From positions 372,001 through 436,000 of the forward strand of contig CM030724.1 of the NCBI GenBank assembly GCA_018127085.1: a stretch of 64,000 bases of DNA, written 5' to 3'. The notes beneath the pieces are model-generated. The model saw only the letters and a list, made by a program, of their open reading frames with translations, searched no databases and was not told the DNA's origin. Source of the DNA: Pneumocystis sp. 'macacae'. Lineage: Eukaryota; Ascomycota; Pneumocystomycetes; Pneumocystales; Pneumocystaceae. Every line of letters starts with the position of its first letter. Positions within the stretch are counted from its first letter, which is position 1. Of this stretch, positions 35,337 through 48,693 are shown one piece after another. The translations under genes and the position numbers were made by a program.

Positions 35337-35865
35337 ATGAAAATCAGGTTTTTTTTTTTTTTTAAAAATTTATACTTATAATTTGATATAGAAGTTCAGG
35401 AATAAAAACTCAAATAAATTTTAGAAAAACTAATAATTCCTCAAGGAAAACCTTAAAAAAACCATTAATACTTTACATAATCCAAAAGGACAAGATAAAT
35501 CATGGAAAAAGGCAAAAGTGTTTTTATTTAAAAAAACATTTCTTAACACTAATTAGCGTGTAAAAGAACGTCAGGCCATGCAAGAAATGAAAGAAAAAGA
35601 AAAAGAAATAATACAAGCAAAGCAAGAGATTATTAAGGTTCATAATAAATAAAATAAAATAATAACAGATTTAATCTACATTAGAAACGAAAGGAAATTA
35701 CAAAAAAAAAACAAGAAGCTAAAAAAGAAAAAGAGCGTTTTGAAGCAATGAAGGAAAAAGTAATTCATTATATATATTTTTATTTTTTTAATAATTATTT
35801 TCAAGATGCATAAAAAGAGAATTGAGCGTTTACGTAAACGAGAAAAACGTTCTAAAATCTCTTAA
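35337..35865 (+). CDS. CGR1: rRNA-processing protein Cgr1
   Basis: Small, very basic nucleolar protein needed for 60S rRNA processing. Exons 35557-35637 (RVKERQAMQEMKEKEKEII), 35685 to about 35759 (KRKEITKKKQEAKKEKERF) and about 35807-35865 (MHKKRIERLRKREKRSKIS) give the hallmark C-terminal half. The exon before them contains KSWKKAK (to 35517). The N-terminus is unclear: an ATG at 35337 (MKI) followed by a 43-nt intron opens a frame reading FRKTNNSSRKTLKK. That frame meets the KSWKKAK frame only if one base is added near a run of seven A (35455-35461). Either the start lies elsewhere or the sequence has a homopolymer error or frameshift. Confidence 0.75.
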
Positions 35866-36155
35866 AAATAACTGTATTTTCCAAGAAAATCTCCTAGCAT
35901 TAAGTTTATACTAAACGTTTTCTATTTTATTTTATTCCATCCTATTATCGTTTTCTATTTATAAAAACGTAAATTCTTAAAATAAATAACCATTGTTTGT
36001 AATTAGTAATATTTTCAATAGTTCTTAAAAGTATGGTCAAAACTTTTTATAAATTTTAGCTTTTATATAATTTTAGAGTTTATATCGAAATATAATTCCC
36101 TTTTATACTTAAATTTAGTATAAAAGTTAATTAACTAACATATAAAAGTTAGATA

Positions 36156-39100
36156 ATGCAAATAATACATACCTGTTTACGAAATGTAAGCAGTGTGTTG
36201 TTCATTTTATTTGGTTTTTCATTATTTAGCATTTTACAAGCGAAAGATTATCGTATTTCTATTACGCCATTTAAACATAGTTTTTCATCCTATTTTTATT
36301 TTGATAATAGCACAGTATGTAATTTTATTTTATAGATTTTTCTGATCTTTCTAAAAGGTTATCTTATATCATGATACCATAGATAGAGTAATTTGGAGAA
36401 GTAATAATGAAGGTGTTTCATGGATTAAAGTAAAAGATATACCACACAAAAAGGCCTTGTTGTTAATACGCCATCCATTTAATAATAGCATGGTAAAAAA
36501 AAGTGAACTTTCCAATATAATCATTTTTTCCTAGGCTTTTGTTTTAGGAAAACATACAAAACATTATTATACTACCGATCAAGGGCTTACATGGAATGAA
36601 TTTGTAACAGAGTTACCTTTTGAAAGGGACAGGATTCCTTTAAATTTCAATTCCGCTAATTCTAACTATATTATTTATATTGGTACAGATTGTTCAGATT
36701 TAAAGCAATCTAATTGTATATATAAGGTAGTTAATATAAATAAAAATTATTTTAATTACTTTAGGCGTATTATACAGAAAACGCATTTTTTACTAGCCCG
36801 AAACTTCTTAAAGAGGATGTAAAAACATGCATGTTTTCTAAATCTTCAAAAGAATTTACTGAAGGTCCCGATAAATTGGTTTTTTGTATTTACATAGACT
36901 CAAAAGCAGAAAATAAAAATTTTTATTTAATTAAATCAGATGATTGGTTTTCTACATCTTCTTACGTAAATTTTGAAGGGAATCCATTAATCAATTCAGG
37001 CGGATTTGGAACAATTCAAACTTTTATTATTGCTGTTGTTAAAAACCTGCAAACTTCTAAACTTGAAATGTATGTTTCTAAAGAAGGGAATACATGGAGT
37101 AAAGCCAAATTTCCATCTTATCATGAAGAAAAGCTAAAAGAAGATTCCTATACTATTATGAAATCATACCCATATAGTCTTCAAGTAGATATTTTAGTTT
37201 CTTCAGAATATCCCCATTATGGCGGTATTTCTTTCAAATCTGACGATAGCGGTGTATATTTTATTCCTAGTATAGAACATACAAATAGAAATGAAAACGG
37301 TCATGTCGACTTTGAAGACATTCAGTATCTTGATGGTATTATTTTGGCAAATATTATAGAAAATTGGAAAGAAGTTAATATGAATTATACAAAAAAAATC
37401 CAATCAAGAATATCGTTCGATAATGGCTATACATGGGATTTGATTAAAGCTCCTAAAGATTCTAATTGTAATACTTTAGATTCTAAATCATGCTCTCTCC
37501 ATTTATATTCTGTTACCAACAAACATAAGAATGGCCGAATATTTTCTAATTATGCTCCTGGAATACTTATTGGAATAGGCTCAGTTGGACCAAATTTAAA
37601 ACCATATAATGAATGTGATCTTTTTATATCTGAAAATGCGGGTAGAACATGGGATTTATCGTTAAAAGGCGTTCATAAGTATGAATCGGCTAATGAAGGA
37701 AATATAATTGTCGCTATACCTGATATGAAAACTCGTAATTTATATTATACTCTTAATAGGGGAAAAAATTGGTAAATATAGAAAAATTTAAAGATTTAAA
37801 CTAATTTTTCAAGGGAGTTAATTGATATAGGTATCGGAATTTATCCTCAATTATTAATAACAGCACCAAATTCCAAAAGAGGAAAATTTATTGTTATTTC
37901 AAATCAAGGAAATACTGTTGATAGTTCTGTAAATATTGTTTCTATTGATTTAAGCAACATTTATTCTGAGAAATGCGTTTTGAATGAAACTAATTTAGAA
38001 CAGAGTGACTTAGAAAAATGGTATGTTCATCACAATGAAAATGGTATTTACATCTATATATCTACATTTCGTTATTTATATGTTTCCTAGGAGAAACAAA
38101 TTGTCTTATGGGTCATAAACAATATTTTTGGAGAAAAAAAATCGAGAGAAACTGCTTTATTGAAAAAAGTTATCTTGAATTTCGAAATAAAGAAAATTGT
38201 CCTTGTTCTGATAATGATTATGAATGGTATTCTAATAAATTAAAATTTATATTATTTTAAATATAACCTTAGTGATTATAATTTTATACGTCATAATAAT
38301 AGATGTTTAGAATATATTCCACAAGAAATTCCTCAAAATGAATGCAAAAATCCAGGTGATATGTTCTTAGGATTAAGTGGATATAGAAAAATTCCAGGAA
38401 ATACGTGCAATGATAAATATGGAGTTATGAAGGATCAGAAAATTAAAATTCCTTGTACTAAAGGTAATAAGTATTAATATAAGAATTATTATATATTTAA
38501 TATAATAATAGACAATTATTCAGATAAGATCATAGTGAAATTAACGGATTTTAAAGGAGATTTGATTAATTATTTTTATATTAAAAGCAAATCTAATGAT
38601 CCTAATGATCCTAATGATTTGAATGAGGTAGTTTTATATAATTATATTTTATTGTTTTTTTTATAAATAAAATAGACAATTATTATTCTAACTAGTGAAA
38701 TGGAGATTTATGTTTCTCATGATCAAGGTAATGAATGGACTCAAATTCTTGAAAATGAAAATATTATTTCAATATACCAAAATACTTATGCGGATGAAGA
38801 AATATATCTTCTTGGATTTGAAAATATCGCATGGGTATCAAGAAATAGATTTAAAACAATTGAGAAAATTACTCTTCCAGGCTATTCGCATATTGGATAT
38901 ATTAGCTTTGAATTTCATCCAGACAATAAAAGTTGGATTATATATACTGGATGTAAAGAAAAAGAATTAACAAAAGATTGTGAAGCAATTTCGTATTATT
39001 CTATTGATGGAGGAAATTCATGGAGTCTTTTAATGTCTGATACTCGTTCATGTTCTTGGGTTAAAACTCAAACTTTCAATACAAATAAAAACCTAATATA

Positions 39101-41139
39101 CTGTGAAGTATTTGCTTCTGGTATAGAAAGATCTTTAACTGGACCTGTAAAATTAATATACTCATTTGATTTTTTCAATAATTATTACGTTTTATACGAT
39201 TCTATCATAGGTTATGCAAGATTCGAAAAATTTATAATTTTAGCACAAGTATAAAATATAAAAATAATTTAATAAATACTAATTATATAGTATGACTATA
39301 AATCAAAAAACCTTAAACCATTTGTGTCATTAGACGGTTTGAATTTTACTCATGCTAATTTTCCTTCTCATTATTCTGGAGAAGCATATACGATTCTTGA
39401 TTCTACAACAGGAACTATATTTTTGCATATCACTACAAGTAATTACAAGGGTATAGAATGGGGATCTATATTAAAATCTAATTCTAACGGAACTAATTTT
39501 GTTAAATTGTTAGATTTTGTTAATCGCGATAGTGATGGATTTGTAGATTTTGAAAGGCTAAAAGGATTGGAAGGAATTATAATAACTAATGTTGTAGTAA
39601 ATGCTAAAGATGTTATTAAAGGTGCACCGAAACGCATTAAAACTTTAGTTACATATAATGATGGTGGTGAGTGGGTTTATTTGACTCCTCCTGATAAAGA
39701 TTCAAATGGCAATAAATATTGTACTGGAAAGGTAATTTTTTTTAGAAAAAATTGCGATTAATTTTCTAGCTTGAAATGTGCTCATTAAATCTTCATGGAT
39801 ATACCGAACGTATAGATTTTCGTAATACATTTTCATCAGATAAGGTTCCTGGTTTAGATTTTGCAGTTGGAAACGTGGGTGAATATTTGGATAATTATTT
39901 AAATAGTAATACATTTATGACAAAGAATGGAGGGATAACGTGGAAAGAAGTTCAAAAAGGACCTTATATGTGGAAGTTTGGTGACCAAGGATCTATATTA
40001 TTATTAACCAAAGATAAATATTTTTCAGATCACTTTTATTATTCTTTAGATATGGGAGATACATGGCAAATTGTTTATTTTCCAAGTAAAGAATCATTTT
40101 TAGTATATGATGTAACAACAGTTTATTCAGATACGAGTAGAAAATTTGTGTTATTTTGTATTAAAAATAAAAGTGGAAATACAATGAGTACTATTTATAT
40201 TGATTTTACAATGCTTACAGATAAAAAATGTAATTATTTATAAATTTTTGTATTTTTTATCTTATAAATTTTAGGTAAATTAGATGAAGAATTTCAAGAT
40301 AAAAGTGATTTTGATGTTTGGAATTTCGAATATTCAGAAAAAAAGAATTCATGTATTTTTGGACATATAAAAAATTATTATAGAAAAAAACCAAATAGAC
40401 TTTGTTTTGTAGGAAACAATCCTATAAAATATTATATTTCAAAAAATTGTACATGTGAAGTAGAAGATTATGAATGGTAATAAGGATCTATAATGATATA
40501 TTTTTAATTAAAATTCTAGTGATTATAATTATGAGCGTATATCTAATGGAACTTGTCAATTAGTAGAAGGTCTGGATCCTCCTAATCATTTAGACGAATG
40601 CAAAAAATACGATCTTATAGAATATTATAGGCCAACAGGATATCGAAGAATTCCTCTTACTACATGTCAAGGAGGTAAAGAACTTGATAAAGATAATTCA
40701 CCTATTCCTTGTCCTGGAAAAGAAACTGAGTATAGAAAACTAAGAAAACGTTTGGGTGGTTTTAAATTATTTTTCATTATAATCTCTCCATTTATTATTG
40801 TTATTCTAAGTGGTTATTGCATGTGGACTTTATATAAAGACAGATTTTTAGGGTAATATTTCTATGCTTAATTATTTATAAATTTATCTTTCTAGACAAA
40901 TTAGACTTGGCGAAGATGAAACACCTTCTGGATGGATACAATATCCTATAATATTAATCAATAAGATAATCGATTCATTTTTTATAATTCCGGTTGTTAT
41001 AAATTACATTAAAACCGCAATAGTTTCTTTATTTTCAGATTCTCCTAGATTTCGTACAAGGAATTCTTTCTCAAGAAACAATTATTCAATACTTTTACCA
41101 AATAGTCCTGAATTTCTTTATGACGATTTTGAAAGTTGA
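36156..41139 (+). CDS. VPS10: Vps10/Pep1 vacuolar protein sorting receptor (sortilin family)
   Basis: Type I receptor cycling between late Golgi and endosome to sort vacuolar hydrolases. The start (36156) gives a signal peptide, VLFILFGFSLFSILQA. ITPFKHSFSSYFYFDNST opens the first Vps10 domain. Propeller-type blades show repeated S.D.G..W motifs such as TTDQGLTWNEF and SENAGRTWDL. Each of the two Vps10 modules ends in a Cys-rich block (about 38090-38460 and 40280-40720, the second with CTCEVEDYEW). One membrane span lies at about 40760-40835 (LFFIIISPFIIVILSGY). The cytosolic tail has YSILL and an acidic end EFLYDDFES, plausible sorting signals. About 15 exons. Two full modules is the yeast Vps10 arrangement. 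Confidence 0.93.
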
Positions 41140-41595
41140 TATATCAGACAATTTATACACGTATAGTTTATAAAATATATGTCCTCAAAAATTCATTAGG
41201 CCCATTTACTATTAGACAACATGTTTTTATGGCTAAAAATACAAATTTTTTTCACAATTATTTTAATTTTGATGACTTTTAAAAAAACAAAAATTAATCT
41301 GCATGTACTTATATTCCCTAAAAACAATAAAAATTTCACTCTAAAAAATATACTTATTTGTAACTGTACATCGAATTCATAATTTGAAACAATTGAACCA
41401 AAATTTCAAATGTACAATAATTTCAAATTTATTATATAATTAAAATAAAAATCTCGAATATTTAGATCTTTTTACGCGCATAAACAACTAATTTTTGAAA
41501 ATAAATGTTCTATATAAATAGTATAATATATAATATATATTTAAATATTTAAAACATCACTAAAAAAAATCAAAAATTATATATTTTAATTAGTT
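41140..41595. other. AT-rich intergenic region between convergent genes
   Basis: About 450 bp between the tails of VPS10 (+) and the NAD(P)HX dehydratase (-). It has no coding frame. Expected to contain both transcript ends. Confidence 0.5.
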
Positions 41596-42761
41596 TTACC
41601 TTTCAAACAATAATTGGTATGCATTTCCAATAAAATTCATTATATCAGTCGCGCCCATTGCTCTTTTTTTATGTTTAAACGCAAGATATGAACAGTAGCG
41701 TATTGTACATGCCGCACCAAATACAGCTAAAATTAATGATTGATGTTCATCTAAAGTTTTATCATGACTACTATTATTAATATATATTATTTTCAGGATA
41801 ACATACTCCCATAAATTCTCTAAATATGCTTTTCTCCATGCTAACAATGTTGAAAGTATACCTGTAAGAATATCACCTTGCCCCCCACAGCGTTTAGGAC
41901 AACCTTTCATATTAACCTGAAGTGTTTGTTGGCCATTTGATATATAATCTACCATTCCCTTCTTCAAAATTGTCACACCGCCAAGTTTATTTGCAAGATG
42001 TTCACAAGAACTATTTTCATTTATATTAAATGCACGACATAATCTTGAAAATTCTGCAATATTAGGCGTCAGCACTGCATTACTATATCTATTCATTCTT
42101 AAAAGGTTTAAAAATATAATATATATAAAAACCCTGCAATAATTTCTGGTTTATTTTGTATACAGTAAAAACCATCCTTTTTTTAATCAAAATTAAACTT
42201 CATAGAACTTAGAAACATACTGCATCAATCACAATAGGCATTTTTCGTCTCCTGGCTTCGGAAATAATACAAGATGCTGTTTTTAACATCATAGAATCCA
42301 TTCCAAGTCCTGGTCCAACAACAACTACATGTAAACGTTCCAATAAACGCGAAATATTCATCATAATATCATTAATACAGTTTTCTGATGCATCTCTAGA
42401 GAGTCTCATTATAGGATGCACAATCAAATCAGGTGAATATGTTTTAATCACTATTCCTGCTCCAGGTTCACAAATAATATGACCAATATCTGCACCAAAA
42501 AGCTATACCATATTATATAAAGGAACAATTTTACTAAATATAAGAAAACTACCATAGAAGACATACAAGAATAGTAAGGAGCACCAGTGTAGCTGGCAAA
42601 ATTAATTTGTTTTTTAAAAAACATATATAAAACCTTTCAGAACCACCAACAACAACAGTTTTACCTGCTTGACCTTTATGAAAATGATCAAGAAGTGGAG
42701 GAATTATTTTCCTTAGATCTAATAATATTTTCTCTGTTGAAGACGTGGACATTGTGCACAT
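41596..42761 (-). CDS. ATP-dependent NAD(P)H-hydrate dehydratase
   Basis: Ribokinase-like repair enzyme that converts damaged NAD(P)HX back to NAD(P)H (human NAXD/CARKD). The sequence starts MCTMSTSSTEK and reads LRKIIPPLLDHFHKGQAGKT and VVVGGS. After an intron come DLIVHPIMRL, VVVVGPGLGMD and RRRKMPIVIDA. The catalytic region is AVLTPNIAEFSRLC and GGQGDILTGIL, with the Asp base. The last part, SLILAVFGAACTIR and RAMGATDIM, is also standard. An in-frame intron of about 48 nt probably removes the stretch after LENLWEY. Five exons or so. Tandem with SDH1, 107 bp downstream of its stop. Confidence 0.88.
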
Positions 42762-42868
42762 TTTTTTAATTCATTTTTTAAATTAAAAAAATAATTGTTA
42801 AAATTTAAAATATCTATTTATATAAGACTTGAAAATAATGTTAAATCAAAATATAATATAATTTTAAC

Positions 42869-45075
42869 TTAATATACTCTTTTAAAAGGAGGAACTAAAT
42901 ATAATTTAGTTTTTGATAGAAAATACAAATATGAAAAACCTGGTTTACATTCATTCTCATCTAATGTCTGAGACTTAACAGGTCTATATCTTAATGTAAC
43001 TTTTCTTGTGATAGGATCTTGCCAACTTAGTGTATGTTTCATCCAATTCTCATCATCTCTTCTATTGCAATATTAAAAAATCGAGACTAGTATATTTAAA
43101 TACAAACTCTTTATAATCTTCACGTGCATGTGCACCTCTAGACTCTTTCCTAGCTAATGCAGAATAAGCTGTTTGACATGCATTAGTTAAAAGATTCTGT
43201 AATTCAAGAGTTTCTATAAGATCAGTATTCCATATTAAACCTCTATCCTAAAAACAACATTATTAAAAAAATAAGAGCAATTAATATATATACAGTAACT
43301 CTAACATCTTTAAAACTTTCGTCAACCTTTACTATATTTTCTACACCTTTTTGTAAAGATTCTTCAGTTCGAAAAACAGAGACATCAGTTTGCATAACTC
43401 TTTGCATATTCAACCGTATTTTTGCTGTAGGGAGAGACCCGTTAGCATTTCTTAGTTTATCAAGGTTTTCGATAGAAGCAAGACCAGCATCACTTGAAAG
43501 AGGTCTACATGGAGTGTTAGGTTTAAGTGTTTCTTTAATATGATTAGCGCATGCACGACCAAATACAATAATATCTAATAATGAATTTGCACCCAAACGG
43601 TTTGCACCATGTACAGAAACACACGCAGCTTCTCCTGCTGCATAAAGCCCTGGTACAATTTTGTCATTTCCTTCACTATCTAATGTAATTACTTGTCCTG
43701 TAAATTTTGTAGGCTAAAGACAATTAATATAAAAAAAATAAAATCAGGACTTACTATTCCTCCCATATTATAATGCACAGTAGGTAATACAGGAATTGGT
43801 TGCTTAGTAACATCAATACCGCAAAAAATAGATACTGTTTCACTTATTCCAGGAAGTCGTTCACGTAACACTTCTGCTGGTAAATGAGATAGTTGCAAAT
43901 GTATATGATCTTTTAAAGGACCAGTCCCTCTCCCCTCGCGAATTTCTATAGTTATGGATCTTGAAACCACATCTCTAGATGCGAGATCCTTTGCAGTAGG
44001 TGCATATCGTTCCATAAAACGCTCTCCTTCTGAATTTACAAGATAACCTCCTTCTCCTCTAGAACCTTCTGTAATTAAACACCCAACACCATAAATACCA
44101 GTAGGATGAAACTGAACCATTTCAAGATCTGATAAAGGTAATCCTGCACGTTGCACCATAGCATTGCCATCGCCTGTACATGTATGTGCAGATGTACATG
44201 AAAAATATGCTCTTCCATAGCCACCAGTTGCCAAGATAGTTTTATGGGAATGAAATCGATGTATAGTTCCATCTTCCATACTTAAAGCAATAACACCTAC
44301 ACATGTCTCCCCTTCCATAAGTAAATCTAAAGCAAAATATCTAGTTTTCATTAGAAAATAACAAAAATATATAAACTACTCTATAAAAAAATTGGTATTA
44401 TGCTTCAAACTTTGCCCATAAAGCGTATGAAGAATAGCATGTCCTGTACGATCTGCAACAGCTGCACAACGATATGCTTGACCACCTTTTCCAAAATTTA
44501 GAGATTGTCCGCCAAAAGCACGCTGATAAATTTTTCCATCTTTAGTTCTTGAAAAAGGTACACCAAAGTGTTCAAGTTCAATTACAGAACGGGGAGCTTC
44601 ACGACACATATAATGAATTGCATCTTGATCTCCAAGCCAATCTGAACCTTTAACTGTATCATACTACAAATGTCAATTATTTAATATAAAATAAACACTA
44701 ATAAACCATATGCCATCTCCAATCGTCTTCTGTCATATTTCCAAGTGCTGCATTTATACCACCTTGAGCAGCAACTGTATGTGATCTCGTTGGAAAGAGT
44801 TTAGTAATGCATGCGGTATTATACCCTGCTTCTGCAAGACCAAACGCTGCTCTCAGTCCTGCTCCTCCAGAACCAACAACAACAACATCATATTCATGAT
44901 CAACAACTGTATATTTAGAATTAATAGGTCCTTGTGCTTCTTTGGCACGCAATAACTGTTTATTTGATCTTTTAAAAAAAGAAAAAAAAAAGAAGATAAA
45001 AACCTGATTAGATATTACTTTAAATAATGGTTTTGACGAATGAATATTTTTTATTAATTTAATTTTAAAAGGTTT
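42869..45075 (-). CDS. SDH1: succinate dehydrogenase flavoprotein subunit
   Basis: Mitochondrial complex II subunit oxidising succinate to fumarate with covalent [23 protein letters not shown] is the FAD-binding Rossmann motif and the flavinylated His is in [15 protein letters not shown]. Further marks are [58 protein letters not shown] and HARED. It ends VPPFKRVY. Introns are seen before YDTVKGSDW, inside FIEYFALDLL, and around [11 protein letters not shown], among others. The N-terminal exon (to 45075) encodes a basic presequence-like [12 protein letters not shown] but has no ATG in frame; the starting exon is not resolved. Confidence 0.92.
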
Positions 45076-45541
45076 CTATTTTTTCAATATATTAGTATTA
45101 TATTTTACTTAAAAACCAACAATAAAATATTTTAATGTTGGATTAACAAACCTTAGAAGAAAACACATTAAAAGAACATAACAATCTTGACATTTAACAA
45201 TATTTTAATCAAATATCAGTGCAATTCAATTCTAAAAAGAATGGGACCGACAAATTCTATATCAAAAAGATAAAAATATGCTAACAATAAATTAATTTTA
45301 TTTTATTTGTTATATATATGTATAAAAATATTTATTAAAATTTTTTAAAATATTTAAATAAAATAGCAAAAATATAGTGTTTATATTTGTTTTTATATAG
45401 AAAATAGCTATTAAAAATAATTAATAAACTAAACACAAAAAAAAATTGCCTTTAAATCTTTTCATATAGCGTAAGTTTCATATTCATCCAGTATTTAAGT
45501 CTATAAAGAAGTCAAAAGACAAATGTAAATAAAGATTTAAA
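45076..45541. other. upstream region of SDH1 and 3' region of JAC1
   Basis: AT-rich; should contain the unresolved first exon and promoter of SDH1. No other feature is supported. Confidence 0.4.
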
Positions 45542-46285
45542 CTACCGTATTGCAGCATGTTTAATTGTTTCAAAATCTAATATTTTAAAACCAAATCTAA
45601 TTTTTTTTATTTCTTCTTCTATCTTTTGGTCCACTGTTTCCTGTATAAGTTGTATATCTTTTTGTTTTTTTGCTTCTTCTATTTTTTCATTTAATTCCAT
45701 AATTGTTGAAAATAATTCAAGATCTTCATAAACTTCATTTTCATTTGAAACTGAAATATTATGAAGAGAAAGAAGATAATGCGTACGAGACAATGGATCT
45801 ATAAGTGTTGAATATGCTGTATTTAATATTGATGTTAAAGACTCTGCAAGTATTCGTTGTTTCTTTTTATTATCAATTTTTTAAGAATAACTAGAAAAAT
45901 TCATTACATTCCCTTTTTTCATGTGGATATCTGGATGTATTTGTTTCTGAATTTCTAAATATTCTTTATGTAATGCTTTCGTATTAATTAAAAAATCACC
46001 CTCTGGAGGTAATGCTTTAAGAGATTTCGGAAAAATCCTATAAAAATGAATAGAAGACGGTAATTCAAAAAGATGTGAACATGACGAACATATAAGTGCA
46101 GCAAAATCAGATTCTTTTGAGCAATTTTTGCATTTTTTGCTTATTCCTATAGAAGTTGAAAATTCTTGTACTTTACATAGAAATTTATAGCGTAAATCAG
46201 GATAAAAAAAAATTCGATAAGATCTACAAATTTTTCCTCTATTAACGCCCATTTTATTATAATTTTTAAAAAAATATTTAAACAT
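45542..46285 (-). CDS. JAC1: Jac1/HscB, mitochondrial J-protein for Fe-S cluster assembly
   Basis: Co-chaperone that recruits the Isu scaffold to mitochondrial Hsp70. The N-terminal part has two Cys pairs (CKNC and CSSC), as in HSCB proteins with a zinc-binding domain. The J-domain reads FPKSLKALPPEGD, then EYLEIQKQIHPDIHMKKGN with the HPD motif. A 45-nt intron (GTAATG..AAAAAG) is needed to pass a stop; it continues KQRILAESLTSILNTAYSTL and DPLSRTHYLLSLH. The C-terminal three-helix domain includes MELNEKIEEAKKQKD. The start at 46285 (MFKYFFKNYNKMG) is basic and fits mitochondrial import. The neighbour SDH1 belongs to an Fe-S enzyme complex. Confidence 0.88.
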
Positions 46286-46520
46286 TTTAAAAAATCATTA
46301 AATGTATTTTTAAATAATTTAATCGTTATACCTTTAATACATTTAACTGACTTATTTTATCAGTTTTTAAAAAACTGAGTGAAAGAAGTTCAAACATGAC
46401 TTATTGAATCATAAAAAGATTAGTTGGTGAAAATTCTTTTTTTTTATTACAATGTTAAGTATAAAGATATATTTTTGAAAAATAAATATATAAAACAATA
46501 ATAAATATACAAACATTCAT

Positions 46521-48501
46521 TTAACGGCTAAAAGCTATATCATCAACCTGTAACCATGAATAATGAAGACAAAATTAGATAAAAATTACCTTTAATATCA
46601 TTTTACATGTTTCAGCAGACAATTCTAAAGCACATGTATTTACTAATAAAGGCTGAAAAATATTCTCTTCAAGAATATTTGTAACCATTCCCTTAAAACA
46701 TATGAGCAAAAATTATTTAAATAAGAAAATACCTTTCGAACGTTAATTCCTGCAGTTGTTTCACCTTTTTCATGTCTGTTTCTTAATTCCGTTATTATTT
46801 TAATACTATCTAATCCAGCATTTTCTGCAAGTGTAATAGGAATAACTTCTAAAGCCTCTGCAAAAGCTTGAAAGCAAAAGGCTTCAGTTCCACTTAGTGT
46901 TCTAGAAAGCTTCATTAAATATTGTGACGCTTCAATTTCAGGTGCTCCTCCTCCAGCAATAAGTGCTCTAAAATTGTTATTCATATATTTTAAAAAAAAT
47001 TACTAACCTTCGTTTAACCAAGCAGCGAATAACACAAAGAGCATCATGGAGAGAACGTTCAGCCTCATCTAAAACAAGTTGATTTGCGCCACGACATAAT
47101 ATAGAAACAGTTTTCGAGGTGCCTTTTATACCTGTAATTTTCGAAATATAAGCTCCAGACGATTGAATTTCTTCTACAAGATCAGCACTTCCAAGTTTAT
47201 CTTCAGTTAAAGAGTCAACATCTGCAACAGGTTTACAACCAATACTCTATTTACTATCAAAAAGCTTTTAAAAACGAATAAACAGTACCTTGGAAATAAA
47301 TTCAATTTCATCACGTTCAATATCTTTGATGACAAGAATCTTTAATTTTGATAAGAAATGAAGAGAAAGATCATTAACAGCATCTCTTAAAATAGATTTT
47401 TGTATTAGAAGTACATTGCATCCTGTTTTTTTAATTTTTTTGCAGATATTAAGCAAATACTGGCGTTCTTCTTTTAAGATTTTATCCATTTGACGATAAT
47501 CATTAACAGTAATTTGATTTTCTAGCTTTAAAAAAATAAGTAACAAACAAAAAGAAAATAAAATTATACATCAGGTTTTGGTGGAGACAACTGAAACTGT
47601 ATTAAGGCTATCTTAGCTTTTTCCATCCGTGTTGGCCCACCAACTGATTTAACCATAGATTGAGATAAAATAAGGCCATCTACAAGTTCAGTATCATCAA
47701 TTGTGCCGCCAACTTTTTTAACAATTCGAATATCATGAAGATCAACATTATTTGGAGAAGAAGGGTTAACTATTTTTAAAACAGCATCTACTGCAATAGG
47801 GGCCAATAATGTTGAATATTGAGAAACGATCTTTTTTTATAAGATATAAAGAATAATTAATATAAATTAATAGTAACCTTTGAATTTAAAGATGTACTTG
47901 CAACGCGAATAAGCGTACTTTTATCGCAAAGATCGATTTTTTTTGAGCACGCTTCAAGTGCTTCAATAGCATGTGCTGCTGCTTTTTGAAAAGATTCTGC
48001 AATAATTGTAGGATGAATTCCTTTTTATTTGATTAGAATATAACACAATTTTATATCCATAAAAACCTTTTTCAAGTAATTTTTCAGCTGCAGCTAAAAG
48101 ACTACCAGTAATAACAACAACAGTAGTTGTTCCATCTCCTGCTTCAATGTCTTGTGAAGAAGAAACATCTACCAACTAAAATAATACCACTGAGTAAATG
48201 CTTTTCATTTAAAAAAATAAAATCCATACCATTTTTGCAGCTGGGTGTGTAACTGATAAATGTTTTAAAATAGTTGCACCATCGTTACTAAGTATTACTT
48301 CGCCTTTACCTGTTTGTATCATTTTATCCATACCTTTTGGACCCAATGATGTACGAATAGTATCTGCTACTGCTATATAATATTTAGAAATATCTTGATT
48401 TTTATAAAATAGATACCTTTAGCTGCTGTTATATTTGACGATCTTACAGAATTCGATTTTTCTTTGTCAAAAAACTGCCGTGTAGTTTGTGCTTCAGACA
48501 T
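46521..48501 (-). CDS. CCT4: chaperonin CCT subunit delta
   Basis: Subunit of the cytosolic TRiC/CCT ring that folds actin and tubulin. Motifs include [52 protein letters not shown] (ATP binding), and [20 protein letters not shown]. The stretch [20 protein letters not shown] followed by [20 protein letters not shown] is specific for the delta subunit. [19 protein letters not shown] and [12 protein letters not shown] mark the end of the equatorial domain. Exons join across short introns; the start [11 protein letters not shown] is at 48501 and the last exon encodes VDDIAFSR. Divergent from RPT1, 192 bp away. Confidence 0.93.
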
Positions 48502-48693
48502 TTATATACAAAATATGTTTTATTTTTTATTATAATTTCAAAGTTTTAGTATATTTCTGCTTTACTTAAAATTTTAAATTTTTAATTTTTGAAAGTTGAA
48601 TTACTTTTAATCGTAAATTTGATCAAAGCTTTTTTAATGAAAATATTAAAATTAATCAGAAAAACAAGCAAATTATACAAATAATAACATTAG
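48502..48693. promoter_or_regulatory. bidirectional promoter of CCT4 and RPT1
   Basis: 192 bp between divergent starts of two protein-quality-control genes. AT-rich. I see no clear proteasome-associated control element, so a specific shared regulator is not supported. Confidence 0.35.

Noticed and set aside
38695..38970. Second plus-strand frame of 91 codons
   Set aside because: A frame-shifted shadow of a VPS10 exon; the other frame carries the conserved sequence.
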